DNA of 64,000 bases from JAYSYM01 sp964543475 (GTDB taxonomy: Bacteria > Bdellovibrionota > Bdellovibrionia > Bdellovibrionales > JAMPXM01): contig CAZIYJ010000006.1 of NCBI GenBank assembly GCA_964543475.1, positions 73,594 to 137,593 on the forward strand, given 5' to 3'. Position numbers and translations under genes: made by a program. The notes under the pieces were generated by a model, which worked only from the letters and a program-made list of their open reading frames with translations, was not told where the DNA came from and ran no database searches. Positions 43,166 to 52,677 of the stretch are shown here, one piece after another; the first letter of the stretch is position 1; every line of letters starts with the position of its first letter.

Positions 43166-44140
43166 TCAGTAGTATGTCTTGTGAGCTTCTTCTGATGGAG
43201 AAGTCTTTCCTGACCATAATGTCTGAACTGGCTCTTCGCCTTCAGCAGGTGTCGCTGCTGGAGCTTTAAACCAGCAAGTCGGGCGTGCACCAACAGTTGC
43301 GCCGGCTTCAGTTGCACAAGATCCAGTTTTGAAATCAGTGTCGCTAACAGCTTCGTTATGGTCGACATTGCAGAGTGAACCAGCGAAGTAAGTATCAAGG
43401 CGACACTGAGTAGCTGGGTGACTGTCAAAAATCTTAGTCACGATTTTTGGATCTGGAGTTGCGAAGTCCGGAGAAACAGTCTCTTTGCGAAGTGCTTGGA
43501 AAAGTTTTGCAACTTGCATTCCTGCAAGAGCCGAACGTACACACATTCGAGACTCAATGCTCTTCTTGTATTGTGCGCGGCAAGCATCTACGTAAACAGC
43601 GTTCTGCGCATTACGACGAACGCGGTATCCAACCATTTCATCAGCGAAAAAGCGGCGAAGACACTTCAAGTTTGCGAAGTAATCAGATTGGCCTTCGTTA
43701 GAGGCCCAGTCATCGCCGAACCAGCCTTTATACTTTGGAGCACCACCAAGATGGTGGCCACCTTCATGACAAATAACTAATGCAAATGCATCTCGAGTGA
43801 TCGCTTCGTGGCGAGCCAGGCCGCCGTACATGTTGATCATCCAAGTGTTGCCAGTTTGTTCAGCACTGGCGTTAACAGTCTCATTTGTCCAAAGGTTGTT
43901 AACTTTAAGCACGGCGCCTCGAGCAGTGAAGTCGGCTTCGTACAAAGCGATGAATTTCGCGATTACTTCATTAAACTCAGTTTCTGTGATTCCGGTCTGA
44001 GTTTGTGACCAAAAACGACTCACAGGAATTTTCATGTCGTTTTCTGGAACGAATCCTTGGCAGAGTTTGTGGTTGTGGCCAGTTGCTCCTGAGATCCCTG
44101 GTAGCATGAATAGTGCGATGAGTGCCGCGAAAAATTTCAT
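43166..44140 (-). CDS. Secreted M48-like zinc metalloprotease, copy 2
   Basis: A 324-residue protein with signal peptide (FFAALIALFMLPGISGA). It shares with the protein at 3363-4133 the order YGGLARH, then CHEGGHHLGGAP (zinc His125 and His129), then NEGQSDYFANLKC (Glu149), then FATPDP and QCRLDTY-AG, and the ending RPTCWFK. The longer N-terminal region and a Glu/Pro-rich C-terminal tail are its own. Several Cys positions are common to both and suggest disulfide bonding in the periplasm. Zinc protease activity is inferred from the motifs. A strong terminator follows. Confidence 0.72.
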   Translation of the reverse strand: MKFFAALIALFMLPGISGATGHNHKLCQGFVPENDMKIPVSRFWSQTQTGITETEFNEVIAKFIALYEADFTARGAVLKVNNLWTNETVNASAEQTGNTWMINMYGGLARHEAITRDAFALVICHEGGHHLGGAPKYKGWFGDDWASNEGQSDYFANLKCLRRFFADEMVGYRVRRNAQNAVYVDACRAQYKKSIESRMCVRSALAGMQVAKLFQALRKETVSPDFATPDPKIVTKIFDSHPATQCRLDTYFAGSLCNVDHNEAVSDTDFKTGSCATEAGATVGARPTCWFKAPAATPAEGEEPVQTLWSGKTSPSEEAHKTYY

Positions 44141-44374
44141 AGTTTTACTCCCCCTGAGTAAATCCTTTGCTCAGAATCTTTCTGGGCTAAAGGATAGACA
44201 AAGCCTACTAAACCGAGTTCATTCTGCAACTTCAGGTTCCAAAATGGAACTAAACTATACGAAGGTCTAGTATTTTGCTCGGTGCGTAACAATGTCGTAA
44301 CTAGTCGGGATTATGGGCAAGATTCAAATGACTTATGTGCAAATGAATTTTGCTTGGTTAAGTTGCAGAAGTAA

Positions 44375-46894
44375 ATGGCTAGAACACTAAGTGACTTCCT
44401 TTCATCAAAAAATGAGTCTGATTTTCTCGATGCTTTCTTAAGTGGAGTCAGCGAACGAGGTCTCACACTCTACGAAGCGCAAGAAGAAGCGCTTCTCTCG
44501 ATATTTAATGGCGACAACGTCATTCTCAATACACCGACAGGTTCAGGTAAATCTCTCGTCGCAGAGGCTTTGCATTTTCATGCGATGGGCAGAAACGAAA
44601 TTTCGTATTACACGTGTCCGATCAAAGCTCTCGTGAACGAAAAGTTTTTGAATCTCTGCAGGGAGTTTGGTGCGCAAAATGTGGGAATGATGACTGGCGA
44701 TGCAACAGTCAACGGAGATGCGCCGATCATCTGTTGCACAGCTGAAATTCTTTCGAATCGCGCACTTCGAGAGGGTGAAAAGTTAAACGTCAAACATGTC
44801 GTGATGGATGAATTCCATTACTACTCTGATCGCGACCGCGGAATAGCTTGGCAGATTCCATTGCTAGAACTCAAGAGCACACGTTTTTTGTTAATGTCGG
44901 CGACTCTCGGAGAAATGGATTTTTTTGCTGAAAAGCTTACTCAGCTCAATGGTAAGCAAACTTCGGTTGTGACTTCTTTGACTCGGCCGGTACCACTTGA
45001 GTTTGCTTATCGTGAGATCCCGCTTCATGAAACTTTAGATGAATTGCTTAAGCTCAATCGATCGCCTGTGTACGTGGTTTGTTTTACTCAAGCAAACGCA
45101 TCTGAGACTGCGCAAAGCCTTCTCTCGATTGATTTTTGCGATAAAGAGCACAAGGCGAAAATTTCACTCGAGCTTAAAGATATAAAGTTTAGTTCACCTT
45201 ACGGAAAAGATATTCAGCGCCTACTTAAGCACGGAGTGGGAATCCATCATGCAGGTCTACTGCCGAAATATCGAGTGCTAGTCGAGAAGCTCGCACAAAA
45301 AGGTTTGCTCAAGATCATTTGCGGAACCGATACATTGGGTGTCGGAGTGAATGTACCAATTCGCACGGTCTTGCTCACTCAACTTTGTAAATTTGACGGC
45401 GAGAAAACAACCATCTTAAGTTCACGAGATTTTCATCAGATTACTGGCAGAGCAGGGCGAAAAGGTTTTGATGATCAAGGTTACGTCGTAGCGCTTGCGC
45501 CAGAGCACATGATCGAAAACAAAAAGATCGAAGAGAAAATTAAAGCTGATCCGAAGAAGGCTAAAAAGCTTGTAAAAAGATCGCCGCCCACCCGCGGTTA
45601 TGTTCACTGGGATCAATCGACGTTTGAAAGATTGATCAAGAGTCAGCCTGAGCCGCTGGTCTCGAAGTTTAATGTCTCGCACTCGCTGGTCTTGAATGTT
45701 CTTAGTCGTAAAGAGAAGCCATGTGATTCGCTAAAAAATCTCATCAAAAACTCTCATGAAACCGATTCGCTCAAACGAACGCATCGGCTCAAAGCCTTTA
45801 AGCTATTTCGGTCGCTACTTGATCGCCAACTGCTTGAAATTGAAGGCGGATCACTTCGCGTGAATGTCGACTTACAAGAAGATTTCTCTCTGAATCATGC
45901 TCTTTCACTTTACCTTTTAGATACACTAAAACATTTAGATCCATCGTCAGGTACCTACGCTCTTGATTTGCTGACGTTAGTTGAATCGATCATTGAAAAT
46001 CCCGATATCATTCTGCGCAGGCAGTTAGATCGGGTAAAAACAATTGCGATGTCTGAGATGAAAGCTGCAGGGGTGGAGTATGATGAGCGAATTGAAGAGC
46101 TAGAAAAGCTTGAGCACCCAAAGCCAATGCGTGACTTCATTTACTCGACATTTAATGAATTTTCAGAAAAGCATCCTTGGGTAGGCACCGACAATATTCG
46201 ACCGAAATCAGTCGCCCGCGAAATGTTTGAGAACTATTTCTCGTTTGCCGAGTACATCAAAGAGTATGACTTGCAGAGAGGCGAAGGACTTTTGCTTCGC
46301 TATCTTTCAGAAGTAACCAAAGTTTTACTTCAAACTGTACCTGACGCTGCTAAAACTGAAGCTGTTGATGATGTAAGTGAGTATTTTATAGGAATGCTTA
46401 AGGCGATCGATTCAAGCCTGCTTGATGAGTGGCTAAAGCTTCAGGGAAAGCCAGCGATTGAGGCCTTTGATCATGAGTCGGCGGCCAAACTTCGGGCCTC
46501 TGATGCAGCCGAGAAAGCCCGCGCACTGAGACAAATGACTGTGCAAATTCGAAATGCAGTATTTTCGTTTGTTCGAGCTCTATCTTTGAATGACTTGGAT
46601 CAAGCGCGAACTATCGTGCCCTTTAAAGACGACTCAGTAGAAGGCGTAAAGGTTTTTGAAGCCGCCCTTCGGGCCTATTTTGAAGAGCACGGAACAATTC
46701 GTACCGACTTCGCTGCGCGTGCGTCTGAGAATACGATTATTGATAAAGAGTCCGAACCGGGATTCTGGGTTATCACCCAGAGGATTATCGACACAAATGA
46801 ACTGAATGATGGTGTGATTGAATTTGAGTTTGATCAGGCGGCGACATACGAAAGCGGAGAAATGGTCCTCCGCTTTGTTGAAATGAAGATTTAA
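44375..46894 (+). CDS. Ski2-like DEAD/DEAH-box helicase with DUF3516-type C-terminus
   Basis: An 839-residue superfamily 2 helicase. Motifs: TPTGSGKS (I), CPIKALVNEK (Ia), DEFHYY (II), LMSATLGEM (III), GIHHAGLLPKYR and GTDTLGVGVNVP (IV-V), and QITGRAGRKG (VI). The C-terminal 400 residues are helical without zinc fingers and resemble the DUF3516 region found in actinobacterial and other bacterial Ski2-like proteins. The likely role is ATP-driven unwinding of RNA in decay or ribosome-linked processing. The stop codon abuts the convergent aminopeptidase with no gap. Confidence 0.85.
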   Translation: MARTLSDFLSSKNESDFLDAFLSGVSERGLTLYEAQEEALLSIFNGDNVILNTPTGSGKSLVAEALHFHAMGRNEISYYTCPIKALVNEKFLNLCREFGAQNVGMMTGDATVNGDAPIICCTAEILSNRALREGEKLNVKHVVMDEFHYYSDRDRGIAWQIPLLELKSTRFLLMSATLGEMDFFAEKLTQLNGKQTSVVTSLTRPVPLEFAYREIPLHETLDELLKLNRSPVYVVCFTQANASETAQSLLSIDFCDKEHKAKISLELKDIKFSSPYGKDIQRLLKHGVGIHHAGLLPKYRVLVEKLAQKGLLKIICGTDTLGVGVNVPIRTVLLTQLCKFDGEKTTILSSRDFHQITGRAGRKGFDDQGYVVALAPEHMIENKKIEEKIKADPKKAKKLVKRSPPTRGYVHWDQSTFERLIKSQPEPLVSKFNVSHSLVLNVLSRKEKPCDSLKNLIKNSHETDSLKRTHRLKAFKLFRSLLDRQLLEIEGGSLRVNVDLQEDFSLNHALSLYLLDTLKHLDPSSGTYALDLLTLVESIIENPDIILRRQLDRVKTIAMSEMKAAGVEYDERIEELEKLEHPKPMRDFIYSTFNEFSEKHPWVGTDNIRPKSVAREMFENYFSFAEYIKEYDLQRGEGLLLRYLSEVTKVLLQTVPDAAKTEAVDDVSEYFIGMLKAIDSSLLDEWLKLQGKPAIEAFDHESAAKLRASDAAEKARALRQMTVQIRNAVFSFVRALSLNDLDQARTIVPFKDDSVEGVKVFEAALRAYFEEHGTIRTDFAARASENTIIDKESEPGFWVITQRIIDTNELNDGVIEFEFDQAATYESGEMVLRFVEMKI

Positions 46895-48127
46895 CTAGTT
46901 CTGTTCGCGAATAGTTGAGTTGCCTAGCTCCATCGCAAACGCGAGAGCAATTTTTGAGAACATCGCTGAGTGACGGAAGTTTGAGCCAGAGTTGATCACA
47001 TCGTTCTTCGTGTGAATGCTTCGGTTCATTTTATCCATTGTCGACTCAAACGGCATCAACGTCGCATAACCTTGACGATACCAAGAGGCATGATCGCTGC
47101 AGCCGTATCCGCATTTGCTCTCAACGATATTCGCCTTCACGTACAGGCGATTCATCTCAACTAAAAGGTTTCGCAAGAATACGCTCGTGAAATCAGTCAT
47201 TGAACCCAATGTAAATTCACCGTCTCCGGCAAATAAAGTCATATCGAGTTGAAGAACGCCGATCACATCAGCATTTTTTTGCTTATATGTTTGCGCAATC
47301 TCAGCAGAGCCAAGAAGCCCAGATTCTTCGCCTGCGTACCACATAATTTCAATCGTTCGCTGTGGTTGTGCGCTAGTGAGCATAACTCTAAGAGCTTCTA
47401 GCAAATTCGATGAGCCTGAAGCATTGTCGTCGGCGCCAGGAGCAAGTTTGCTTGGCGGGAGCCATTCACCGTTGATCGAATCCATGTGGCCGCCAAGAAC
47501 GACGATTTCACTTGGACGCTGTGAACCTGTGATCGAAACACGAATCGATTTTTGTGGAGTAGATGTATGAGTGATGAGGTCAACAGATACCGGAAACTTC
47601 GGTGCAGCAGCGGCAATCATCTCTTCGATCTTCAACTTCAAAGCATTCACGTGATCGTTTGCAGTTGGCGCCTTATTAAAGCGAGTCGGGTAAGCAGAGA
47701 ACCACTGAACCCAGTTACGCAAATTCTGCTCGTCGACTAGAGCAATCGCCCGCTCAATTGCAGGACGATGTTCAATGGTAACAAAATTTGAAAAGAGAGA
47801 GTTACGCGCATCGCGAGCTCTCAACTCTGAAAACAGGTTGTCTGCAAGTGATGTTGTCCAGAGCGTTGAAGCAGGAAGAGCTTCGAAGCCACCACATTTG
47901 CGGTAGTCGTGAGCTTTTGCTGTTAGTCGCGCAGCCTCAGTCGGTGTAACGACGGCATAACCAACACCAAGCTTTTCGTCTTCAGTGAGTACTTTAATAC
48001 CCACTTCTTTAAGAAGTTTTGTGTCAGAAATAATTGGCGTTAAGCCACGTTGAACAATTTTTCCTCCGTGAGCAGAAGCCGACAGTGGAAGTAGTGCTAA
48101 AACAAGTAACGATAAAGTTAGTCTCAT
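46895..48127 (-). CDS. Secreted M28 aminopeptidase (leucine aminopeptidase type)
   Basis: A 410-residue exported protein (signal LSLLVLALLPLSASA). The co-catalytic two-zinc site of family M28 is complete: His in GGHMDS, Asp in PGADDNASGS, Glu-Glu in AGEESGLLGS, Asp in VLQLDM and His in the late HTKND. A CGYGCSDHASW segment matches the disulfide loop of Vibrio-type leucine aminopeptidase. A propeptide of about 130 residues precedes the catalytic domain. It likely trims peptides outside the cytoplasm, which would suit digestion of prey protein (inference). Confidence 0.88.
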   Translation of the reverse strand: MRLTLSLLVLALLPLSASAHGGKIVQRGLTPIISDTKLLKEVGIKVLTEDEKLGVGYAVVTPTEAARLTAKAHDYRKCGGFEALPASTLWTTSLADNLFSELRARDARNSLFSNFVTIEHRPAIERAIALVDEQNLRNWVQWFSAYPTRFNKAPTANDHVNALKLKIEEMIAAAAPKFPVSVDLITHTSTPQKSIRVSITGSQRPSEIVVLGGHMDSINGEWLPPSKLAPGADDNASGSSNLLEALRVMLTSAQPQRTIEIMWYAGEESGLLGSAEIAQTYKQKNADVIGVLQLDMTLFAGDGEFTLGSMTDFTSVFLRNLLVEMNRLYVKANIVESKCGYGCSDHASWYRQGYATLMPFESTMDKMNRSIHTKNDVINSGSNFRHSAMFSKIALAFAMELGNSTIREQN

Positions 48128-48237
48128 CCTTAAGCCCCCAAGCTTTGTGAGGTCATCAAAACGTGAATAAGTGGCTACGTAAATAAAAAAATTCTTTGGG
48201 GAGCTATAAATCTTTGCGCAAAATCAAAAAAGTGCGG

Positions 48238-50160
48238 TCAGACATGACTTTCTTGATGTCGAGTCGACTCAAATGCCGGGAGAACCTTGCTTGGTTGATC
48301 TAGCATGTGAACCTTGCCGTCTTTTAACCACAAGATTCGATCGCAGTTCAAAAGAGTTGAGAGCCTGTGCGCAATAATTAACTGCGTGCGACCCGCAAAA
48401 ATTTCGGCCGTTGCGCGAACCATGATTTCTTCTGATTGCGGATCGACCGAGCTCGTTGCTTCATCCATCACTACGATCGGGCTCTGTTGTAAGAGGCATC
48501 TCGCCATGCAAACGAGCTGCTTTTCGCCCGCGGACAAATTTTTTCCGCGCTCCTCTATATATAGGTCAAGACCGGCCGCTTGATCGTACAGCCATTCATC
48601 TAAGCCCACTTGTCGAAGGACATTGAGCAGCTCATCATCTGTGTATTCGATATCAAGAGCCAAATTTTCGCGAAGTGTTCCGCGCAAAAGTGTGGGCTCT
48701 TGCGATATCAAAGCGATCTTTCGACGAAACACAGTGAGATCCATTTCATCGTTAGACAGTTTGTTTGGCTCGGTGGCTGACAAATCAATTTGCGCTTTCA
48801 TTCCATCAATTCTGATCTGACCTTGAGAAAGCGGATAGAGTTGAAAGAGAGCCTGAATAAGTGAGCTTTTGCCGCTTCCGGTTCGGCCGACGATTCCAAT
48901 ACGTTCGCCAGCTTTAACTTCAAAATCAATTTCAGAAAGAACCCAAGGCAGATTCTCGCGATATCTGAGCCAAACATTTTCAAAACGAATATTGGCTCCC
49001 GCTCCAACATTATGCGGAGAAGTGAGATGCTCGCGATTGAACGCTTCTCTCCGCGCCGAATATCTTGGGTGAGAAGTAGGAAAATTTGACGAATGAGGAA
49101 GAAAAAGTCCCGGCTCAAGATCTTTTCTTAAGTATTCATCGAGGCGTTCCACACCAACCATCGCTTCTTCAAACTGGGCCATCCAATCAAAAAAGTTTTG
49201 AATCGTGTAGCCCGAAAATGCGATAAATCCAAATGCGACACCGATTGCACCGATGCTCACGCTGCCGCTTTGAGCTAAGTAATAAGAAGCGATTCCGGTT
49301 GTGAGAAGCAAAACCGCAGTGAGCAAACTCATTTGGAATGAGAAGCCCAGGATTGCTTTCATTGCACGTAACCGCTGCGCCAAATAAACAGTTTGAACTT
49401 TATCAAACCTCCGGGCAAACGACCGCTGCTTTTGGTAGGTGCGAATACTGCTGGCACCTTGGCTCGACTCTGCGAAGTGCGCAATAGAAGGCGATCTGAG
49501 GCGAGAAGTTTCACGTCTCTCGATACGAAGTTTTTGGCGATTGACTCGGTAAACAATGTAATTAAAGAAAGCGACGACGAGCACGATCGGCAAATAATAG
49601 GGACTCGCAATCGAGATAAGAATCATCATGCAGATCAAATCAAAAATAATATTAAAGAATTCAGCGAGCGGCCCACCAAATAATCTAAACACGTTTCCGT
49701 AGTCACTCGAGAAGCGAGTAATGATTCGGCCAGCCGGAGTCGCATCAAAGAAACTCATCGGGTAGCGAGAAGCTCTTAAGGTCACTTCATCATAAAGCTG
49801 ACTGACAGCTAAAGCCGACAAGCGCGAAAAGCCAATTCGGTAAAAAAGTCCGAGGGCGAAACCACTCAGTGTTACGGCAAGGAGGAGCATTATATAATTG
49901 TAGTCAGAGAAGCCGATTAAAAAATCTGGTGGGGCTTTGCAAGGAGCCGGTGGAGAGCAAAGCGAATCTGCCCAATATCCAATAAAGTTCGCATTCGACA
50001 AAATTGCAATTCGGCCGACAAATCCAAGAGTTGCGCATAAGAGAATTCGAGCAAGGAATGGGCGGTAGGCATAGAAAAGTGTTTGCAGTACTGTCTTAGA
50101 GTAGGCTCCGGTAAACATCTGCTCATCTTCTTGAAACTGAACTTTAGTTCGCATCGCCAT
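48238..50160 (-). CDS. ABC exporter half-transporter with complete catalytic Glu (second subunit)
   Basis: A 640-residue membrane-ATPase fusion. The ATG at 50160 has AGGAGG six bases upstream, inside the end of the preceding gene. About six membrane helices (residues 30-330) are followed by a nucleotide-binding domain: Walker A GRTGSGKSS, Q-loop ALISQEPTLLRGT, signature LSAGEKQ (degenerate relative to LSGGQ) and Walker B with Glu in VVMDEATSSVD, then His in IIAHRLST. Together with its partner it resembles a split ABCC/MRP-type exporter. Substrate unknown; export of lipids, peptides or drugs is possible. Confidence 0.85.
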   Translation of the reverse strand: MAMRTKVQFQEDEQMFTGAYSKTVLQTLFYAYRPFLARILLCATLGFVGRIAILSNANFIGYWADSLCSPPAPCKAPPDFLIGFSDYNYIMLLLAVTLSGFALGLFYRIGFSRLSALAVSQLYDEVTLRASRYPMSFFDATPAGRIITRFSSDYGNVFRLFGGPLAEFFNIIFDLICMMILISIASPYYLPIVLVVAFFNYIVYRVNRQKLRIERRETSRLRSPSIAHFAESSQGASSIRTYQKQRSFARRFDKVQTVYLAQRLRAMKAILGFSFQMSLLTAVLLLTTGIASYYLAQSGSVSIGAIGVAFGFIAFSGYTIQNFFDWMAQFEEAMVGVERLDEYLRKDLEPGLFLPHSSNFPTSHPRYSARREAFNREHLTSPHNVGAGANIRFENVWLRYRENLPWVLSEIDFEVKAGERIGIVGRTGSGKSSLIQALFQLYPLSQGQIRIDGMKAQIDLSATEPNKLSNDEMDLTVFRRKIALISQEPTLLRGTLRENLALDIEYTDDELLNVLRQVGLDEWLYDQAAGLDLYIEERGKNLSAGEKQLVCMARCLLQQSPIVVMDEATSSVDPQSEEIMVRATAEIFAGRTQLIIAHRLSTLLNCDRILWLKDGKVHMLDQPSKVLPAFESTRHQESHV

Positions 50161-52015
50161 TCGGATCCTCCTTTCCCGCTGAGCTATCGTCCACAATTTC
50201 GCCGAGTTCACCATCTGACGATGGGGCCTTATCGCTTTGTTCTTTCATGATGCTGAGTGTGTATTCTCGGAACTCACGATTCTTCTCGATGAGTTCTTCA
50301 AAGCTTCCGATCGCTCGGATCTGACCTTCATTCATAAAGAAAATTCGATCTGCGTGACTTAAAACTGAAAGGCGGTGAGTGACGAGAACTCGAGTTTGAT
50401 TCTTCCACTCATCAAAAAATAAATGTTCGATCAGCTGGCGTTCGGTATCAACGTCGACAGCACTTAAACAATCATCAAGAAGTAAGATGGGCCGATTAGC
50501 TAAAGCGGCGCGCGCGAGTGCAACTCTTTGGCGTTGGCCGCCAGAGAGGTTAACTCCGCGTTCACCAATTTCTGTATCAAGTCCATCGCTTAAAGTTTCT
50601 TTTTCGATATTGAACTGAGCGGCGCTAAGTACTCTTGATATTTCGGCATCGTAACCATTTTCAACATCGTATTCGAAAAGTGAATTTTGTCGAAGAGTCG
50701 CGCTCATTACAAAACCTTCTTGCGAAACAAACGCAAAATGCGAACGCAACTCTGATGTCTTTAGTTTCAGTGCATCAAACTCTTCGTTGTTATAAGTAAC
50801 TTTGTAGTCAGAAAAGGTGGCCTGAATCTCGCGCATCAGTGAAAGCAGCAAGAGAGATTTGCCGCTTCCAACTTCACCCACGATCGCAACGAATTCACCG
50901 GGACGAATCTCAAAATTGATATTTTTTAGGAGATTGAGTCCGTTGATAGTCGAATTTAGCCCTTCAACTTTGAGTCCTCTTGGGCCACGTAAAGAAATTG
51001 GCTCAGTCGTCATTGCTTCTCGCTCTTCTTCTTCACCGATGTCACTCGAGCTGAGATAGGCTTGAATGCGCTTAACCGATGAGAAACCGTCTAAGCAGAA
51101 CACGAAAAACCAAGGGAACTGTCTAAATGGGCGGACTAAGAAAACTCCAAAGACCCAGAACAATGCCAGCAACACTCCTGGCTCAAGAGTTCGGCCTTGA
51201 ATGTAGATCAAACTTGCGACACCACAAATATTAATAAAGAAAGTGACCGATGAAGCCAGGGCATTCATCGCTTGACCATTAGTCACCATCGCGACGCGGT
51301 TATCGGTTTCTTCTTCGCGTTTAGTAAAAATCTTTTTTTCAAACCGATCGATCCAGCCTAAAATTCTGAGTGCGCGAATATTTTGAACCCACTCATTCAC
51401 GATGCCAGTTCGCTCGGCAGCAAGTTGCTTGAATCGATAGAAAAACCGAGATTGTCTGAGTGACATGACTAAGTTAATTCCGGTCACGGCAAGCATCGTG
51501 AGTACCGTACTCCAAAGTGGTACGCCGTAGAGATAGTGAATAGCGGCCGGTGCAAGAACTAAAGGAAAGAAAATTCCTGCTCCCATCGGAAGCACTTGTT
51601 CGACTAAAATTGTTGCTCCGGGCACTTCTGTCGCGAAGATCGAAACTGTTTCGCCAACGGGACGCGAGTTCTTGCTATCGCGCTTAAGGCTCAAGACCTT
51701 GTTGTAAAGCAATTCGCCAATCTTTTTTTGAGCGATGATTGCTTCTTTGTTTCCTAAATAGTTGGCCAATAAATTGAGGCCTTGCGCAAACACAAGCGAG
51801 AAAAATGCGATAACGATCAGGAATAGAGGCGATTGTTCATAGTCAGCTAAGCTCGGCAAAATAGTTTTCTGCTCAGAGAAACTATCGATAAAAAGTTTTT
51901 GAAAATAGGGAGTAGCCAAGCCAAAAAAAGCTGAAAAGAGCGAAATCGTGAGGATGACGAGTCGGGCACGAAACCGATGGAATAAAATAATGTTAAAGAC
52001 GCTGGGTTGTTTCAT
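50144..52015 (-). CDS. ABC exporter half-transporter with Asp replacing the catalytic Glu (first subunit)
   Basis: A 623-residue membrane-ATPase fusion. Walker A is GEVGSGKS, signature canonical LSGGQRQ, but Walker B reads LLLLDDCLSAVD, with Asp in the place of the catalytic Glu, as in the first nucleotide-binding domain of ABCC proteins. The H-loop VTHRLS is kept. Its partner has the opposite defects (good Glu, degenerate signature), so a heterodimer with one active and one degenerate ATP site is expected. The genes overlap by 17 bases, which favours equal synthesis. An acidic tail follows the ATPase domain. Confidence 0.85.
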   Translation of the reverse strand: MKQPSVFNIILFHRFRARLVILTISLFSAFFGLATPYFQKLFIDSFSEQKTILPSLADYEQSPLFLIVIAFFSLVFAQGLNLLANYLGNKEAIIAQKKIGELLYNKVLSLKRDSKNSRPVGETVSIFATEVPGATILVEQVLPMGAGIFFPLVLAPAAIHYLYGVPLWSTVLTMLAVTGINLVMSLRQSRFFYRFKQLAAERTGIVNEWVQNIRALRILGWIDRFEKKIFTKREEETDNRVAMVTNGQAMNALASSVTFFINICGVASLIYIQGRTLEPGVLLALFWVFGVFLVRPFRQFPWFFVFCLDGFSSVKRIQAYLSSSDIGEEEEREAMTTEPISLRGPRGLKVEGLNSTINGLNLLKNINFEIRPGEFVAIVGEVGSGKSLLLLSLMREIQATFSDYKVTYNNEEFDALKLKTSELRSHFAFVSQEGFVMSATLRQNSLFEYDVENGYDAEISRVLSAAQFNIEKETLSDGLDTEIGERGVNLSGGQRQRVALARAALANRPILLLDDCLSAVDVDTERQLIEHLFFDEWKNQTRVLVTHRLSVLSHADRIFFMNEGQIRAIGSFEELIEKNREFREYTLSIMKEQSDKAPSSDGELGEIVDDSSAGKEDPNGDAN

Positions 52016-52048
52016 TCTGGAGTAAGAAAACTATACTCCAACTATTGA

Positions 52049-52078
52049 TTGACGTCCTATTTTTTTGCCTCGAATAAT
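52049..52078 (+). promoter_or_regulatory. Sigma-70-like promoter of the DOMON-like gene, probably leaderless
   Basis: TTGACG (52049-52054), an 18-base spacer and AATAAT (52073-52078). Each hexamer matches five of six consensus bases. The expected transcription start is about 52085, at the ATG at 52084, which has no ribosome site, so the mRNA may be leaderless. Confidence 0.45.
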
Positions 52079-52083
52079 TAACT

Positions 52084-52677
52084 ATGGTCACAAAGTTAAG
52101 CCTTCATCCTTCGGCGCTTTCGAGTGCTGCCGCCAAACTTTTAGTTTCGGCAGAAGCAGCACTGACCGGCTGCAGCTTAACTCTCACTTTCAAAATCAAG
52201 GTAGATGAAGAGGCTCCGCGAATTGTTTGGCCTCTAGCTTCATCTGAGGGCACATCGCTATCTGAAAAGTTTCGGCGAGACGAGCTATGGAAGTCGACTT
52301 GTATGGAAGCCTTCATCCTTTTCGAAGACAAGAGTTACATTGAGCTTAACTTTGCGCCAACCGGAGAGTGGAATGCCTACCACTTTGATTCTTACCGAAA
52401 TGGAATGAAGCCAGAGACTCGCTTAGGTAAAATGACCGACTTCAAGTCGGCGAGATCGAGTGATACGTCTTCGACAAACTATCTACTTTCAGTAACGGTC
52501 GACTTGGCGCAAGCAGTTAAGTCGTCACAGCACTTTCGTCTGGGTTTAACCTGCGTGATTGAAACTGACAGCGGAGAGCGATCATACTGGTCGCTGAAAC
52601 ACTCTGGCGAAAAACCAGATTTCCATGATTCGCGAGGGCATATTCTCGATATGCGAATCTCAAGAGTTGCAACATGA
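52084..52677 (+). CDS. DOMON-like domain protein
   Basis: A 197-residue protein that looks like one beta-sandwich. Its pattern (FRRDELWKSTCMEAFILFE, YIELNFAPTGEWNAYHFDSYR, then a late WSLKHSGEKPDFHD) is that of the DOMON-like proteins related to sugar-binding carbohydrate modules. No signal peptide. Its stop overlaps the ATG of the NamZ gene (ATGA), so both are made together. It may bind a sugar or heme, or assist the muramidase; only the coupling is seen. Confidence 0.7.
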   Translation: MVTKLSLHPSALSSAAAKLLVSAEAALTGCSLTLTFKIKVDEEAPRIVWPLASSEGTSLSEKFRRDELWKSTCMEAFILFEDKSYIELNFAPTGEWNAYHFDSYRNGMKPETRLGKMTDFKSARSSDTSSTNYLLSVTVDLAQAVKSSQHFRLGLTCVIETDSGERSYWSLKHSGEKPDFHDSRGHILDMRISRVAT

